From Embleya hyalina (GTDB lineage: Bacteria; Actinomycetota; Actinomycetes; Streptomycetales; Streptomycetaceae), in the NCBI RefSeq assembly GCF_003967355.1, contig NZ_BIFH01000013.1:216461-280460 (forward strand): a DNA stretch of 64,000 nt. The letters are read 5' to 3'. The notes below the pieces were generated by a model, which was not told where the DNA came from, made no database searches, and was given only the letters and a program-made list of their open reading frames with translations. Positions 19,861 to 32,069 of this stretch are shown here, piece after piece. Position 1 is the stretch's first letter; each line of letters starts with the position of its first letter. Position numbers and translations under genes: made by a program.

Positions 19861-21459
19861 ACCCGGACGCGTCGCCCCGCCGACGCGCGCCCGCGGCGCC
19901 GGCCCGCGCAGTACCGCCATCGCCGCGTTGTGGCCGGGGACGCCGCTCACCCCGCCGCCGCGCCGGGCTCCGGCACCGCACAGCAGGATGCGCTCGTGGG
20001 CCGTCTCGACGCCCCACGTCCCGGGCGGTTCGCCGTCCGGCGTGTAGGGCCAGGACAGGTCGCGGTGGAAGATGTGCCCGGCGGGCAGCCCGAGTTCGTC
20101 CGCCAGGTCGAGCGGCGTGTGCACCTCCAGGCACGGGTCCCCGTTCGCGTCGCGCAGCAGGCAGTCCTCGATCGGCTCGGCGAGCACGTCGTCGACGGAG
20201 TCGAGCATCGCGCGCAGCGCCTTCGCCCGGGCGTCGTCGTGGTCGTCGGCGAACAGGCGGGCGGGCATGTGCAGGCCGAACAGCGTCAGCGTGTGCACCC
20301 CGGCGGCCCGGGGCCCCGGACCGAGGATCGAGGGGTCGGTGAGGGTGTGGCAGTACATCTCGCCGGGCGGCGGCGCCGGCATCCGCCCGGCCGCGGCCCG
20401 CTCGTACGCGTCGGCGAGTCGGGCATAACCCTCGTTGACGTGGAAGGTGCCCGCGAACGCCCGGCGCGGGTCCGCGCGCGGATCACGCAGGCGCGGCAGC
20501 CGGGCCAGCACCATGTTGACCTTGAGCTGTGACCCCTCCGGTGCCGGGCCGTCGGCCGGCTCGCCCAGCAGCCGGCCCAGTGTTTCCGGCGCGACCGCGG
20601 CCAGGACGTGTGCGCCCGTCACGCGATACCGCGTGTCGCCGATCGTGTAGGACACCTCGCCGTCGGGGTTCACGGCGGTCACCGTCGCGCCCGTGCGCAG
20701 GTGTGCGCCCGCCGTTCGGGCCGCGTCGGCCAGGCTCGCGGTGACCGCGCCCATGCCGCCCACCGGGACGTCCCAGTCGCCCGTACCGCCGCCGATCACG
20801 TGGTAGAGGAAACATCGGTTCTGCCGCAGCCCGGGGTCGTGCATCGGCGCGAACGTGCCGATCAGCGCGTCGGTGGCGACCACGCCCCGCACCGTGTCGT
20901 CGGCGAACTCCGCCTCGATCAGGCCCGACAGGGGCTGCGCGAACACCGCGTCCCAGATCCGCTCGTCGTCCACGAGGCGGCGGAACTCGGCTTCGGAGCG
21001 CAGCGGTTCGGTGAGGGTGGGGAACACCCGCCGGGCCAGCCGGCCGGTGGCCGCGCCGAGCCGCTCCCACGCGTCGGCGTCGCGTACGCCCGCGAACCGG
21101 GTCAGTTCGGCCCGGGTGCCCGCCCGGTCCTCGGTGTCGACGAGCAGGCCGTCGGTGCCGCGCGGGGTGTACGACCCGATCCGCCGGCGCCGCGTCACCA
21201 GGGGCAGCCGCAGGTCCTCGACGATCTTTCGGGGCAGCAGGCTCACCAGGTACGAGTAGCGCGACAACCGCACGTCGACCCCGGGGAACGGCCGGGCCGA
21301 CACCGCCGCGCCGCCGACCTCGTCGAGCCGTTCCACCACCACGACCGAGCGTCCCGCCCGCGCCAGGTAGGCGGCGGCGACCAGGCCGTTGTGGCCGCCG
21401 CCGACCACGACGACGTCGAATCTCCCACCGTCACGCACCACATCCGCCTCCGCGATCAC
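19855..21459 (-). CDS. Phytoene dehydrogenase-like FAD oxidoreductase (PYROXD2 type)
   Basis: A 534-residue flavoprotein. The N-terminal dinucleotide fold is FDVVVVGGGHNGLVAAAYLARAGRSVVVVERLDEVGGAA, the central part has FLYHVIGGGTGDWDVPVGGMGAVTASLADAAR, and the C-terminus the FAD-closing LLCGAGARRGGGVSGVPGHNAAM. This is the carotenoid-desaturase-like amine oxidase superfamily; substrates of the PYROXD2 branch are unknown. No crt genes are near, so a carotenoid role is not supported. The start is GTG 21459 or a GTG a few codons inside. Its tail overlaps the remnant at 19515-19860. Confidence 0.88.
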   Translation of the reverse strand: MIAEADVVRDGGRFDVVVVGGGHNGLVAAAYLARAGRSVVVVERLDEVGGAAVSARPFPGVDVRLSRYSYLVSLLPRKIVEDLRLPLVTRRRRIGSYTPRGTDGLLVDTEDRAGTRAELTRFAGVRDADAWERLGAATGRLARRVFPTLTEPLRSEAEFRRLVDDERIWDAVFAQPLSGLIEAEFADDTVRGVVATDALIGTFAPMHDPGLRQNRCFLYHVIGGGTGDWDVPVGGMGAVTASLADAARTAGAHLRTGATVTAVNPDGEVSYTIGDTRYRVTGAHVLAAVAPETLGRLLGEPADGPAPEGSQLKVNMVLARLPRLRDPRADPRRAFAGTFHVNEGYARLADAYERAAAGRMPAPPPGEMYCHTLTDPSILGPGPRAAGVHTLTLFGLHMPARLFADDHDDARAKALRAMLDSVDDVLAEPIEDCLLRDANGDPCLEVHTPLDLADELGLPAGHIFHRDLSWPYTPDGEPPGTWGVETAHERILLCGAGARRGGGVSGVPGHNAAMAVLRGPAPRARVGGATRPGR

Positions 21460-21588
21460 CGATCTCGCGCCGCACGACCGCGCCGGCCACAGGCAGCATA
21501 GGTGTGTTCATCCGCGGGCGGGCCCGACACACCCGGCGCCGAGTCGTGCGCGATGTGGGGCACAACCCGCGAGTGGCGGGGCAGTTGA

Positions 21589-22890
<1,302 letters not shown>

Positions 22891-22922
22891 TGGTCGGCCG
22901 GCCCGTCCGGCGAACCCGCTCG

Positions 22923-22964
22923 GCCGGTCGCCGCCGCGCCACGATCGGCGCGGCGGCGACCGGC
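22923..22964. terminator. Bidirectional terminator hairpin
   Basis: An 18-bp perfect stem (22923-22940 with 22947-22964) with a 6-nt loop lies between the convergent serine hydrolase and TetR genes. Confidence 0.85.
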
Positions 22965-22975
22965 GCCCGGGCCGG

Positions 22976-23578
22976 CTATCGCTTCGGGTCGTCGGGTGCG
23001 CCCAGGATCCGGTCGAGCGCGTCGTGGACGATCCCGCGCATGGCGGCGGCGTCGTCCAGGTAGCAGCCGACCGCAAGGCCGTCGCGCAGCAGCATGAGGA
23101 TGTCGGCGCCGGCCCGGGGACGGGCGTCGCCGGCCGCGGTCAGCAGGTCGGCCACCATCGTGCGGAACCAGACCCGGTGCTCCAGGATCGCGCCGCGGAC
23201 GGGATGCGCGACATCCGGGAATTCGGCGGCGGCGTTGATGAACGGGCAGCCCCGGAAACCGGGTCGGCGGCCGATCTCGACGATCAGGTCGAAGAAGCGC
23301 ACCAGGACCTCGCGCGGCGGCAGGCTGGCGGAGTCGGCGAGGAAGTCGGCGACGGTCCGGCGCTGCGCCTCGAACTGCTCCGTCAGGTACGCGTGGACCA
23401 ACGTGTCCTTGGCCGGGAAGTGGTGGTAGAAGGTCGCCTTCGCGACGGCCGCCTCGGCGATGATCCGGTCCACCCCCACGGCATGCACACCCTCCGCGTA
23501 GAAGAGCGTGCTCGCGGTGTCGAGCACGCGGCGGCGGGCCGGGCTCTCGCGGGGTCGATCGGGGGTCGTCGTGGGCAC
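22976..23578 (-). CDS. TetR family regulator divergent from ohr
   Basis: A 200-residue TetR/AcrR repressor. The N-terminal helix-turn-helix is RRRVLDTASTLFYAEGVHAVGVDRIIAEAAVAKATFYHHFPAKDTLVHAYL. The C-terminal domain has one notable cysteine in RRPGFRGCPFINAAAEF, a pattern frequent in TetR proteins of this subgroup. Translation starts at GTG 23578. Two palindromes (23593-23606 and 23628-23641) fill the divergent 107-nt region and are its probable operators, so it likely controls itself and ohr. Whether the cysteine senses oxidants is inference. Confidence 0.9.
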   Translation of the reverse strand: MPTTTPDRPRESPARRRVLDTASTLFYAEGVHAVGVDRIIAEAAVAKATFYHHFPAKDTLVHAYLTEQFEAQRRTVADFLADSASLPPREVLVRFFDLIVEIGRRPGFRGCPFINAAAEFPDVAHPVRGAILEHRVWFRTMVADLLTAAGDARPRAGADILMLLRDGLAVGCYLDDAAAMRGIVHDALDRILGAPDDPKR

Positions 23579-23592
23579 GCCTTGACTTTACC

Positions 23593-23641
23593 AGACAGGT
23601 CTGTCTACGGTCTGATCCGTCGACCGAACAGACCGATCTGT
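23593..23641. promoter_or_regulatory. Two TetR-type palindromes between the TetR gene and ohr
   Basis: AGACAG-GT-CTGTCT (23593-23606) is a perfect 6-2-6 palindrome of the kind bound by AcrR/TetR repressors. ACAGA-CCGA-TCTGT (23628-23641) is a second, related site. Both share the ACAGA/TCTGT element and lie 45-93 nt upstream of ohr. Confidence 0.7.
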
Positions 23642-23685
23642 CTACACGGATCCGTCTGCCACCACCTGGAGAAGGCGGGACCACC

Positions 23686-24096
23686 ATGAGCCTGTACACC
23701 GCGATCGCGACCTCGGCCGGACGGGACGCCCGGGCGGTCAGCTCCGACGGGCAACTCGACGTCAAGCTGGGCGTGCAGCGGGAACTCGGCGGCGACGGGA
23801 TCGGCACCAACCCCGAGCAACTGTTCGCGGCCGGCTACTCGGCCTGCTTCGCCAGTGCGATGCGGCTGGTGGCCGAGCGCCAGGGTGTGGACGCGGCCGA
23901 CGCCTCGGTCACGGCCGAGGTCGACCTGAACCCGAACGGCGACGGCGGCTTCGGACTGAGCGTGACACTGCGCGTGGAACTGCCGGAGCACCTGTCCGCC
24001 GAGCAGGGCCGCGCCCTGATCGAGGCCACCCACCAGGTCTGCCCGTACTCGAACGCCACCCGGGGCAACATCCCGGTCGAACTCGTCGTCGAGTAG
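23686..24096 (+). CDS. ohr: Organic hydroperoxide resistance protein (Ohr/OsmC family)
   Basis: A 136-residue thiol peroxidase that reduces organic and fatty-acid hydroperoxides with lipoyl partners. The peroxidatic Cys54 is in AAGYSACFASAM and the resolving Cys119 in HQVCPYSNATRGN, the two signature sites of Ohr rather than OsmC. Length is normal. The gene is divergent from a TetR regulator, whereas ohr genes are usually beside a MarR-type OhrR. It is convergent with an Lrp-type gene 47 nt away. Confidence 0.93.
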   Translation: MSLYTAIATSAGRDARAVSSDGQLDVKLGVQRELGGDGIGTNPEQLFAAGYSACFASAMRLVAERQGVDAADASVTAEVDLNPNGDGGFGLSVTLRVELPEHLSAEQGRALIEATHQVCPYSNATRGNIPVELVVE

Positions 24097-24143
24097 CCGA
24101 CCCCGCGCCGCGATCGGGGTGGTGCGTTCGTCGCGCGGCCGGG

Positions 24144-24632
24144 TCAATCCGCCGCGCGCTCCCCGTCCCGGTCGTCGCCGGGCGGGGCGGGGCGGGCGGG
24201 GCCGCGATAGGTGAGCGTCTGGCTGTAGACGATGTTCGTGGTGGTGCCGCCGAACCGCGCGAGGCGGTCGACGATCGCCTCCAGGTGCGACATCGACGTC
24301 GCCGCCACCTTGAGCGTGTAGCAGTCCTCGCCCGTGGTGCGCAGGCACTCCAGGATCTCCCGCCGCTCCTCGAGCAGACGGTGCAGCGGGCCGTGCCGGC
24401 TTCCGGGGTACTTCAGGCGCACCACGGCCAGCACGGCGAAGCCGGTCCGGGCGAGGTCGACCTCCGCCCGGTAGCCGGTGATCACGCCGACCGCCTCCAG
24501 GCGCTTGACCCGCTCCGTCGTCGCGGACGCGCTCAGGCTGACCCGGCGCCCGAGTTCGGTCAACGGGATGCGACCGTCGCGCTGCAACTCGCTCAGGATG
24601 GCCCAGTCGGTGGCATCGAGATCCCCGGTCAT
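24144..24632 (-). CDS. Lrp/AsnC family transcriptional regulator
   Basis: A 162-residue Lrp/AsnC regulator: LDATDWAILSELQRDGRIPLTELGRRVSLSASATTERVKRLEAVGVITGYRAEVD is the DNA-binding domain, followed by the RAM ligand-binding domain with ECLRTTGEDCYTLKVAATSMSHLEAIVDRL. Family members respond to amino acids and often regulate neighbouring amino-acid transport or catabolism. It is divergent from the LLM oxidoreductase/deaminase operon (93 nt between starts), which is its likely target alongside itself. No distinct palindrome is visible in the gap. Confidence 0.92.
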   Translation of the reverse strand: MTGDLDATDWAILSELQRDGRIPLTELGRRVSLSASATTERVKRLEAVGVITGYRAEVDLARTGFAVLAVVRLKYPGSRHGPLHRLLEERREILECLRTTGEDCYTLKVAATSMSHLEAIVDRLARFGGTTTNIVYSQTLTYRGPARPAPPGDDRDGERAAD

Positions 24633-24725
24633 TCGGCCAGACTACCGGCGGATCCACGGCGATCGGGCCCGAAGGGCACGAATTATGTCTTCAGTTGTCG
24701 GGTTGCCGCCGGATAGCCTCGATCC

Positions 24726-25631
24726 ATGCAACTCGGTGTCAACGTCCCCAACTTCGGCCCCGGCACGGATCCGGGCATGCTGCGCGACTGGGCGCAGACC
24801 GTGGAGGGGCTGGGATTCGACCTCCTGATGGTCTCCGACCACATCGCGATCACGCCCGACGTCGCGGAGCAGTACCCCGCCCCCTTCTACGAACCCTTCA
24901 CCACGCTCGCCTGGCTGGCCGGCGTCACCCGGCGGGTCCGGCTGGGCACCACGGTGCTCATCGTCCCGTACCGACACCCCCTGCTCGTCGCCCGGATGGC
25001 CGCCAACCTGCACCGGTTGAGCGACGAGCGCCTGGTGCTCGGCGTGGGCGTCGGCTGGGCGCGGCAGGAATTCGCCGCGCTCGGGCTGTCGTTCGAACGC
25101 CGGGGCAGGACCACCGACGAGCACCTCGCGGCCATGCGTGCCGCGTGGGCGGGCGGCGAGGACGACTACCGCGCGGGTGATATCCCGATCTGGGTCGGCG
25201 GCAACAGCGACGCGGGCATCCGCCGCGCGGTGCGCCTCGGCGACGCCTGGCATCCGCTGCGCCGCACCGTGCCGTGGACGCGCGCGGCGGTCGATCGGAT
25301 GCGTGACATCGCCGAGGGGGAGGGCCGGGCGATGCCGGCGCTGGTGCCCCGGATCGCGCTGCACGTCACCGACGCGCCGCTGCCCGATGCCACGCGACTT
25401 GCGGGCGAGGGCACCATCGAGCAGGTTTTCGACGATCTGGACGGCCTGCGCGGCCTCGGCGCCGAGACCGTCGTGCTCGATCCGTTCGACGGCGATCCGG
25501 ACCGGACCCGGCGTCCCGGGGCCGCGTGGCGCATGCTCGCCCGGGTGGCCGAGCGACCGCGTACGCCCGACGGCGATCGCACCCCTGCCGGCGATCGCAC
25601 CGCGCCCGCCGATTCCATCGAAGCGAAATGA
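24726..25631 (+). CDS. LLM-class F420-type oxidoreductase
   Basis: A 301-residue luciferase-like monooxygenase-family protein. Characteristic segments are QLGVNVPNFGPGTDPGMLRDWAQTVEGLGFDLLMVSDHI at the start, VRLGTTVLIVPYRHPLLVARMAANLHRLSDERLVLGVGVGWARQEF, and IPIWVGGNSDAGIRRAVRLGDAWHP. In actinomycetes such proteins usually use reduced F420 or FMN to reduce or oxygenate small substrates. The C-terminal tail repeats the phrase DRTPAGDRTAP and is probably disordered. The deaminase gene follows after 10 nt, so the two form an operon. Confidence 0.88.
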   Translation: MQLGVNVPNFGPGTDPGMLRDWAQTVEGLGFDLLMVSDHIAITPDVAEQYPAPFYEPFTTLAWLAGVTRRVRLGTTVLIVPYRHPLLVARMAANLHRLSDERLVLGVGVGWARQEFAALGLSFERRGRTTDEHLAAMRAAWAGGEDDYRAGDIPIWVGGNSDAGIRRAVRLGDAWHPLRRTVPWTRAAVDRMRDIAEGEGRAMPALVPRIALHVTDAPLPDATRLAGEGTIEQVFDDLDGLRGLGAETVVLDPFDGDPDRTRRPGAAWRMLARVAERPRTPDGDRTPAGDRTAPADSIEAK

Positions 25632-25641
25632 CGGAGACCCG

Positions 25642-26127
25642 ATGACCGTGTCGGACGACGAACTCATCCACCTGCGCCGCTGTGTGGAACTGGCGGCCGA
25701 GGCCGTGGCGGCGGGCGACGAGCCGTTCGGCTCGGTCCTGGTCGCCGCGGACGGCGCCGTCCTCGCCGAGGATCGCAACCGCGAGCGCAGCACCGGGGAC
25801 CCGACCCGCCACCCCGAGATCGAACTGGCCCGCTGGGCGGCCGCGCACCTGACGCCCCCGGAGCGGGCCGAAGCCACCGTCTTCACCTCCGGGGAGCACT
25901 GCCCGATGTGCGCGGCGGCGCACGGCTGGGTGGGCCTCGGCCGCATCGTCTACGTCAGTTCGGCCGAGCAGACCGGTACCTGGCTGGCCGAACTGGGCGT
26001 GTCGGCCTCCCCCGTACGCGCCCTGCCGATCGGGGAGATCGTGCCCGGGCTCGTGGTGGAGGGCCCGGTCCCGGCGCTGGCCGAGGAGATCCGCGCGCTG
26101 CACCGCCGCTTCCGCGCCGAGGGTTGA
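25642..26127 (+). CDS. Nucleoside/guanine deaminase-family enzyme
   Basis: A 161-residue zinc deaminase of the cytidine/guanine deaminase superfamily. The zinc site is formed by His in RHPEIE (with the proton-shuttling Glu) and the two Cys in EHCPMC. CVELAAEAVAAGDEPFGSVLVAADG is the usual N-terminal helix and strand. The HPE in place of HAE is common in guanine-deaminase-like enzymes. It lies 10 nt after the LLM oxidoreductase gene and is probably co-translated. A joint role in purine or pyrimidine-like nitrogen catabolism is inference; the hairpin at 26134-26166 ends the operon. Confidence 0.88.
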   Translation: MTVSDDELIHLRRCVELAAEAVAAGDEPFGSVLVAADGAVLAEDRNRERSTGDPTRHPEIELARWAAAHLTPPERAEATVFTSGEHCPMCAAAHGWVGLGRIVYVSSAEQTGTWLAELGVSASPVRALPIGEIVPGLVVEGPVPALAEEIRALHRRFRAEG

Positions 26128-26133
26128 CGTGCG

Positions 26134-26166
26134 GCCGAGGGGCCGGTGGACGGCCGGCCCCTCGGC
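26134..26166. terminator. Terminator hairpin after the deaminase gene
   Basis: A 13-bp perfect stem (26134-26146 with 26154-26166) and 7-nt loop sits 6 nt after the deaminase stop and 26 nt before the stop of the convergent NmrA-like gene. Confidence 0.8.
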
Positions 26167-26192
26167 GGCTGCGAGGGCGTCGTCGGCGCGGG

Positions 26193-26846
26193 TCAGTACG
26201 AGATGGCGACCCGACACGCGAAGGTCTCCCGGTCGTCGACGTGGCCGAGGATGAAATCGGCCAGGTCGGCGCGGGAGAGACGAGTGGGGCGATCCAGTGG
26301 TCGCGTCTCGTCGGGGCTGTACCGGTAGGTGCCGGTGCGCGGTCCGTTGGTGAGCATCGGGACGCGGATCACGGTCCAGTCGAGCGCGTCGGTGCGGGTG
26401 TCGGCTTCGGTCAGGTCCTGCTCCATGCGGTGCATGTCGGCGTAGGCGTGCCGGTGCAGGGGTCGCACGATCAGTCGGGTGACCAGGCGCTGGGCCGCCG
26501 GCACCCCGGCGCCCGTGTCGAGTGCGCCGGAGGAGAGGCAGACCAGCCGCCGGACGCCCGCGGCGGACATCGAGCGACGCAGATTGGCCGTGCCCCGCGA
26601 GTAGACCGTGGTGGGCGAGCGGGTGGTGGCGCCGAGCGCGCTGAGTACGGCGGTGTGGCCCGGGACGACCGCGTCGATCGTGTCCGGGTCCAGGGCGTCC
26701 CCGGCGACCACGCGCAGGTTCTCGTGTCGGGTGGTGATGCGTCCCGGATCACGGGCGAGGGCGGTGACGTGGTGGCCGGCGACCAGGGCCTGCGCGACGA
26801 GCCGCATGCCGGTGCCGCCGGCGGCGCCCACGACGAGCAGGTTCAC
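26193..26846 (-). CDS. NAD(P)-binding NmrA/SDR-a5-like protein
   Basis: A 217-residue atypical short-chain dehydrogenase. The nucleotide-binding start is NLLVVGAAGGTGMRLVAQALVAGHHVTALARD, followed by VVAGDALDPDTIDAVVPGHTAVLSALGA, like flavin reductase/NmrA proteins (BLVRB-type). Catalytic Tyr/Lys of classical SDRs is not apparent, so it may be a redox sensor or a flavin/quinone reductase. It starts at GTG 26846, which overlaps the SDR stop by GTGA, so its translation is coupled to the SDR gene. Confidence 0.85.
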   Translation of the reverse strand: MNLLVVGAAGGTGMRLVAQALVAGHHVTALARDPGRITTRHENLRVVAGDALDPDTIDAVVPGHTAVLSALGATTRSPTTVYSRGTANLRRSMSAAGVRRLVCLSSGALDTGAGVPAAQRLVTRLIVRPLHRHAYADMHRMEQDLTEADTRTDALDWTVIRVPMLTNGPRTGTYRYSPDETRPLDRPTRLSRADLADFILGHVDDRETFACRVAISY

Positions 26847-27667
26847 GGCGCGGTCGGGTCGGTCTGCGGCCGGCCGCCGGCGGGGCGACGGAAGGGCGGT
26901 GCGCCCGCGAGCTTGCCGCCGTCGATCGGCAGGGTGGCGCCGGTGATGAACGAGGACTCGTCGGAGCACAACCACACCACGGCCGCGGCGACTTCGTCGG
27001 GCAGACCGATCCGGCGCATCGGCATGGCCCGGGCGGCGGCCTGCCGGGCCTGCTCCCCGGCGGCCTCCAGCTGCTCGGTGTGGATCGGGCCCGGCGCGAG
27101 CGCGTTGATCCGGATGCCCGCGTCGGCGTAGTCGAGCGCGGCGGTGCGGGTGAGCCCGATCAGGCCGAACTTGCTCGCGACGTACCCGGCCAGTCCGCCG
27201 ACGGCCTGGAGACCGGCGGTGGAGGACATGTTGACGATGGCGCCGCCGTTGCCGCTCGCGAGCATGGCGGGGATCTCGTACTTCAGGGCGAGGAAGACGC
27301 CGCGCAGGTTGACGGCGAAGGCGCTGTCGAAGGCGGCCACGTCGACGTCGGCGAGCGGGGTGGGCGGGTGGCCGCCGCCGGCGGCGTTGTTGACCGCCGC
27401 GTCCAGCCGGCCGAAGCGGTCGACGGTGGTGGCGACCAGTCGCTCGACGGCGCCGGGATCGGTGACGTCGGTCGGTACGGCGAGCGCACGGCCGCCGGCC
27501 GCGTCGAGTTCGTCGGCCAGTACGGTCAGCGCGTCCGCGTCGCGGGCGGCGAGCACGACCCGCGCGCCGGCGCGGTGCAGGGCACGGGCGGTGGCGGCGC
27601 CGATGCCGCGACTCGCGCCGGTCACGATCGCGACGCGGTCGGCGAGGGGCTGCTGAGGGGTGGACAT
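26843..27667 (-). CDS. Short-chain dehydrogenase/reductase
   Basis: A 274-residue classical SDR. The cofactor motif TGASRGIG (residues 16-23), the structural NNAAGG, the catalytic Ser in VNMSSTAG and YVASK (Tyr, Lys) are all present, and the C-terminus has the usual DESSFITGATLPIDGG. It reduces or oxidises a carbonyl/alcohol using NAD(P)H; substrate unknown. It is the first gene of a two-gene operon with the NmrA-like protein and is divergent from a TetR regulator (145 nt apart), which likely represses it. Confidence 0.92.
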   Translation of the reverse strand: MSTPQQPLADRVAIVTGASRGIGAATARALHRAGARVVLAARDADALTVLADELDAAGGRALAVPTDVTDPGAVERLVATTVDRFGRLDAAVNNAAGGGHPPTPLADVDVAAFDSAFAVNLRGVFLALKYEIPAMLASGNGGAIVNMSSTAGLQAVGGLAGYVASKFGLIGLTRTAALDYADAGIRINALAPGPIHTEQLEAAGEQARQAAARAMPMRRIGLPDEVAAAVVWLCSDESSFITGATLPIDGGKLAGAPPFRRPAGGRPQTDPTAP

Positions 27668-27760
27668 GGTGCACTCCCGGGTCGAGGTGGTGCGAAGGTG
27701 CGAATCGGGCGTACCGGGACGCCCGGGCAGGCCGGGGTATCCGCGATCCGCGAGGTCGCG

Positions 27761-27766
27761 TAGAAT
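27761..27766 (+). promoter_or_regulatory. -10 element of the TetR gene
   Basis: TAGAAT at 27761-27766 matches a vegetative -10 and is followed by an imperfect palindrome TGGA-N11-TCCA (27771-27789) covering the predicted transcription start, a plausible autoregulatory site. The -35 is not recognisable. Confidence 0.4.
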
Positions 27767-27812
27767 TCAATGGACAGACAGTAAATCCAAAATCGTGGAA
27801 GGGGCAAGCCGC

Positions 27813-28403
27813 GTGAGTCCGCGTGTGTACAAGTCCGACAAACGTCAGGCCGCAGCCGAGGACACCCGACTGCGCATCCTGACCGCCGCCCGCTCGCTGC
27901 TCGCGGCCGCCAAGCCCACCCAGATCACGCTCGACGGCATCGCCAAGGCGGCCGACGTGTCCCGCCAGACCGTCTACAACGCCTTCGGTACCAGGGCCGG
28001 CCTGCTCGAAGCCCTCTTCGACGGGCTGGCCACGCGCGCGGGCGTCGACCTGTCCGAGGCGTTCGCCGCGCCCGACGTGGACGCGGCGCTGCGCCGGTTC
28101 ACCGAGACCTTCTCGCGCTTCTGGGCCGCCGACCCGGTGGCGATCCGCCGGCTGCGCGGCATGGCGGTGCTGGACTCCGAACTCGACCGACTGCTGCGCG
28201 AGCGCGACGACATGCGCCGTACCGCGCTCGGTTCGCTCCTGGCGGCCCGGGGGGTGGAGGTCGGGCCGGAGACGATCGACGTCGTCTGGCAACTCACCGG
28301 CTTCGAGGTCTACGACGGCCTCGCCCGCCGCGACCCCGAGCGCGACCCGACCGGCCCGATCGCCGACGCCGTTTCGGCCGTATACGCGGCCGCGCGGGGC
28401 TGA
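27813..28403 (+). CDS. TetR family regulator divergent from the SDR operon
   Basis: A 196-residue TetR/AcrR protein: RLRILTAARSLLAAAKPTQITLDGIAKAADVSRQTVYNAFGTRAGLLEALFDGL is the DNA-binding domain and the C-terminal helices include RFWAADPVAIRRLRGMAVLDSELDRLLRERDDMRR. GTG 27813 is preceded by GGAAGGGG at good spacing. It probably represses the divergent SDR/NmrA pair. It is convergent with the PARG-type gene, 39 nt away. Confidence 0.9.
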   Translation: MSPRVYKSDKRQAAAEDTRLRILTAARSLLAAAKPTQITLDGIAKAADVSRQTVYNAFGTRAGLLEALFDGLATRAGVDLSEAFAAPDVDAALRRFTETFSRFWAADPVAIRRLRGMAVLDSELDRLLRERDDMRRTALGSLLAARGVEVGPETIDVVWQLTGFEVYDGLARRDPERDPTGPIADAVSAVYAAARG

Positions 28404-28442
28404 TGGGGCGGCCCGCGCCGCGCGGGTCGCCCGGGGCCCGGC

Positions 28443-29285
28443 TCAGCGCCGGCCGATCTCCGCGGCGCCGAATCGTTCGGTGAACGCCGTCCGGTTGGGC
28501 GAGTCGGGGGAGGGGTCGTGGATGGCGAAGACGACGTGCTCGAAGGCCGCCGCGAAGGGGCCGTCGGGGGCGAGGTGGTCGTGGAACGCGCCGGCGACCT
28601 CACGCGGGTCGTTGCGGAACACCCCGCATCCCCAGGCGCCCAGGACCAGTCGGCGGGCGCCGTGGTGGTGGGCCACCGTCAGGACGCGGCCCGCCCGGCG
28701 GCGAAGGGTCTCCCGGATGCGGCCGTGCGCGGCGGGGTCGCGCTGCAGGGTCGCGCCGGCGTTGGGGGCGGCGCAGGTCAGGAACGACACCGGGAACGGC
28801 TGGTCGAGGAGGCGAGCGTGCTCGTCACGGTGCACCGGGACGTCGGGGGACCAGATGACCCGGTCGCTGTAGAGGAGATCGGGTCCGGCGCGGTGGGCGG
28901 CGTAGTAGTCGGGGGCACGCAACAGACAGGGATACAGCAGGCTGTTGCGGCACAGGTCCTCCTCCTGGGCCCGGGCACCGCGCAGATAGCCGCCGCCGGG
29001 ATTGCGCGCGGAGGCGAAGTTCAACACCGCGATCGTGCCCGGGCCCGACCCGGACAGGCGCCGCGCGGCCTGGAGGCTGCCCTCGCCGGTCACCCGGAAT
29101 CGCGTCGACGGCCCGGCGCCGACCGGGTGCGGGGCGAGCGGCCCGTCCGGGGGATGGCCGACGGTGCCCGACATCGCCGCGTGCAGCGCGGGCCCCACCC
29201 GGACCGTGCCGTAAGGAGTCGAGTATTCGCCCGTGGCGACGATCCGGGCGTTCACGGCCGCGATGTCCCGCAATCTGCTGTTCAC
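28443..29285 (-). CDS. Bacterial-type poly(ADP-ribose) glycohydrolase-like macrodomain protein
   Basis: A 280-residue protein of the TIGR02452/bacterial PARG family. The catalytic loop is [19 protein letters not shown]: the GGG at residues 97-99 and QEE at 107-109 with the catalytic Glu pair match the PARG signature GGG-x(6-8)-QEE. Later parts ([47 protein letters not shown]) are also conserved family segments. Enzymes of this fold remove ADP-ribose chains from proteins or DNA. GTG 29285 is chosen because [20 protein letters not shown] is the usual family start; a start at 29336 is possible. It is divergent from a UvrA-like gene, suggesting a DNA-damage setting. Confidence 0.88.
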   Translation of the reverse strand: MNSRLRDIAAVNARIVATGEYSTPYGTVRVGPALHAAMSGTVGHPPDGPLAPHPVGAGPSTRFRVTGEGSLQAARRLSGSGPGTIAVLNFASARNPGGGYLRGARAQEEDLCRNSLLYPCLLRAPDYYAAHRAGPDLLYSDRVIWSPDVPVHRDEHARLLDQPFPVSFLTCAAPNAGATLQRDPAAHGRIRETLRRRAGRVLTVAHHHGARRLVLGAWGCGVFRNDPREVAGAFHDHLAPDGPFAAAFEHVVFAIHDPSPDSPNRTAFTERFGAAEIGRR

Positions 29286-29482
29286 AGGCTCGTACGCTAG
29301 AGGTTTGCCACGCGAGGGCCCAATTCCCTTCGGCACGCGGCGCGTCGCTCGCCGGTGATCGAACCGATCGGGAATGGAGAAGCGCGGTCATGGAGTCGGC
29401 GGCTAGCGTGAGCGCCACGCACCGCCGACCCGCGGCCACGGATCCGCCGCCACAACGCCCGACCGCGAGCACAGGAGTCAGG

Positions 29483-31885
<2,403 letters not shown>

Positions 31886-31955
31886 GGGGACGGGGGATCG
31901 GTGCGTCCCGTCTCGGCGGTGCGTCCCGAGGTCTTGTACCCGAAGCCGTGATGCC

Positions 31956-31986
31956 TCGGTAGCGGTCACAAGCTGACCGCTACCGA
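31956..31986. terminator. Terminator hairpin after the UvrA paralogue
   Basis: A 13-bp perfect stem (31956-31968 with 31974-31986) and 5-nt loop lies 71 nt after the uvrA-like stop and 84 nt before the next gene. An operator role for the next gene cannot be excluded. Confidence 0.65.
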
Positions 31987-32069
31987 TGGCAGGTTGGGGA
32001 CATGGACGTGTGGAGAGGTGGGGGATCGGTCGTGGTCGTGCGACGGGAAACGAAGGGTGGCCGGTTCCG

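Noticed and set aside
19855..21459. Carotenoid pathway gene
   Set aside because: The flavoprotein belongs to the desaturase-like superfamily, but no phytoene synthase or cyclase is present and it fits the PYROXD2 branch better.
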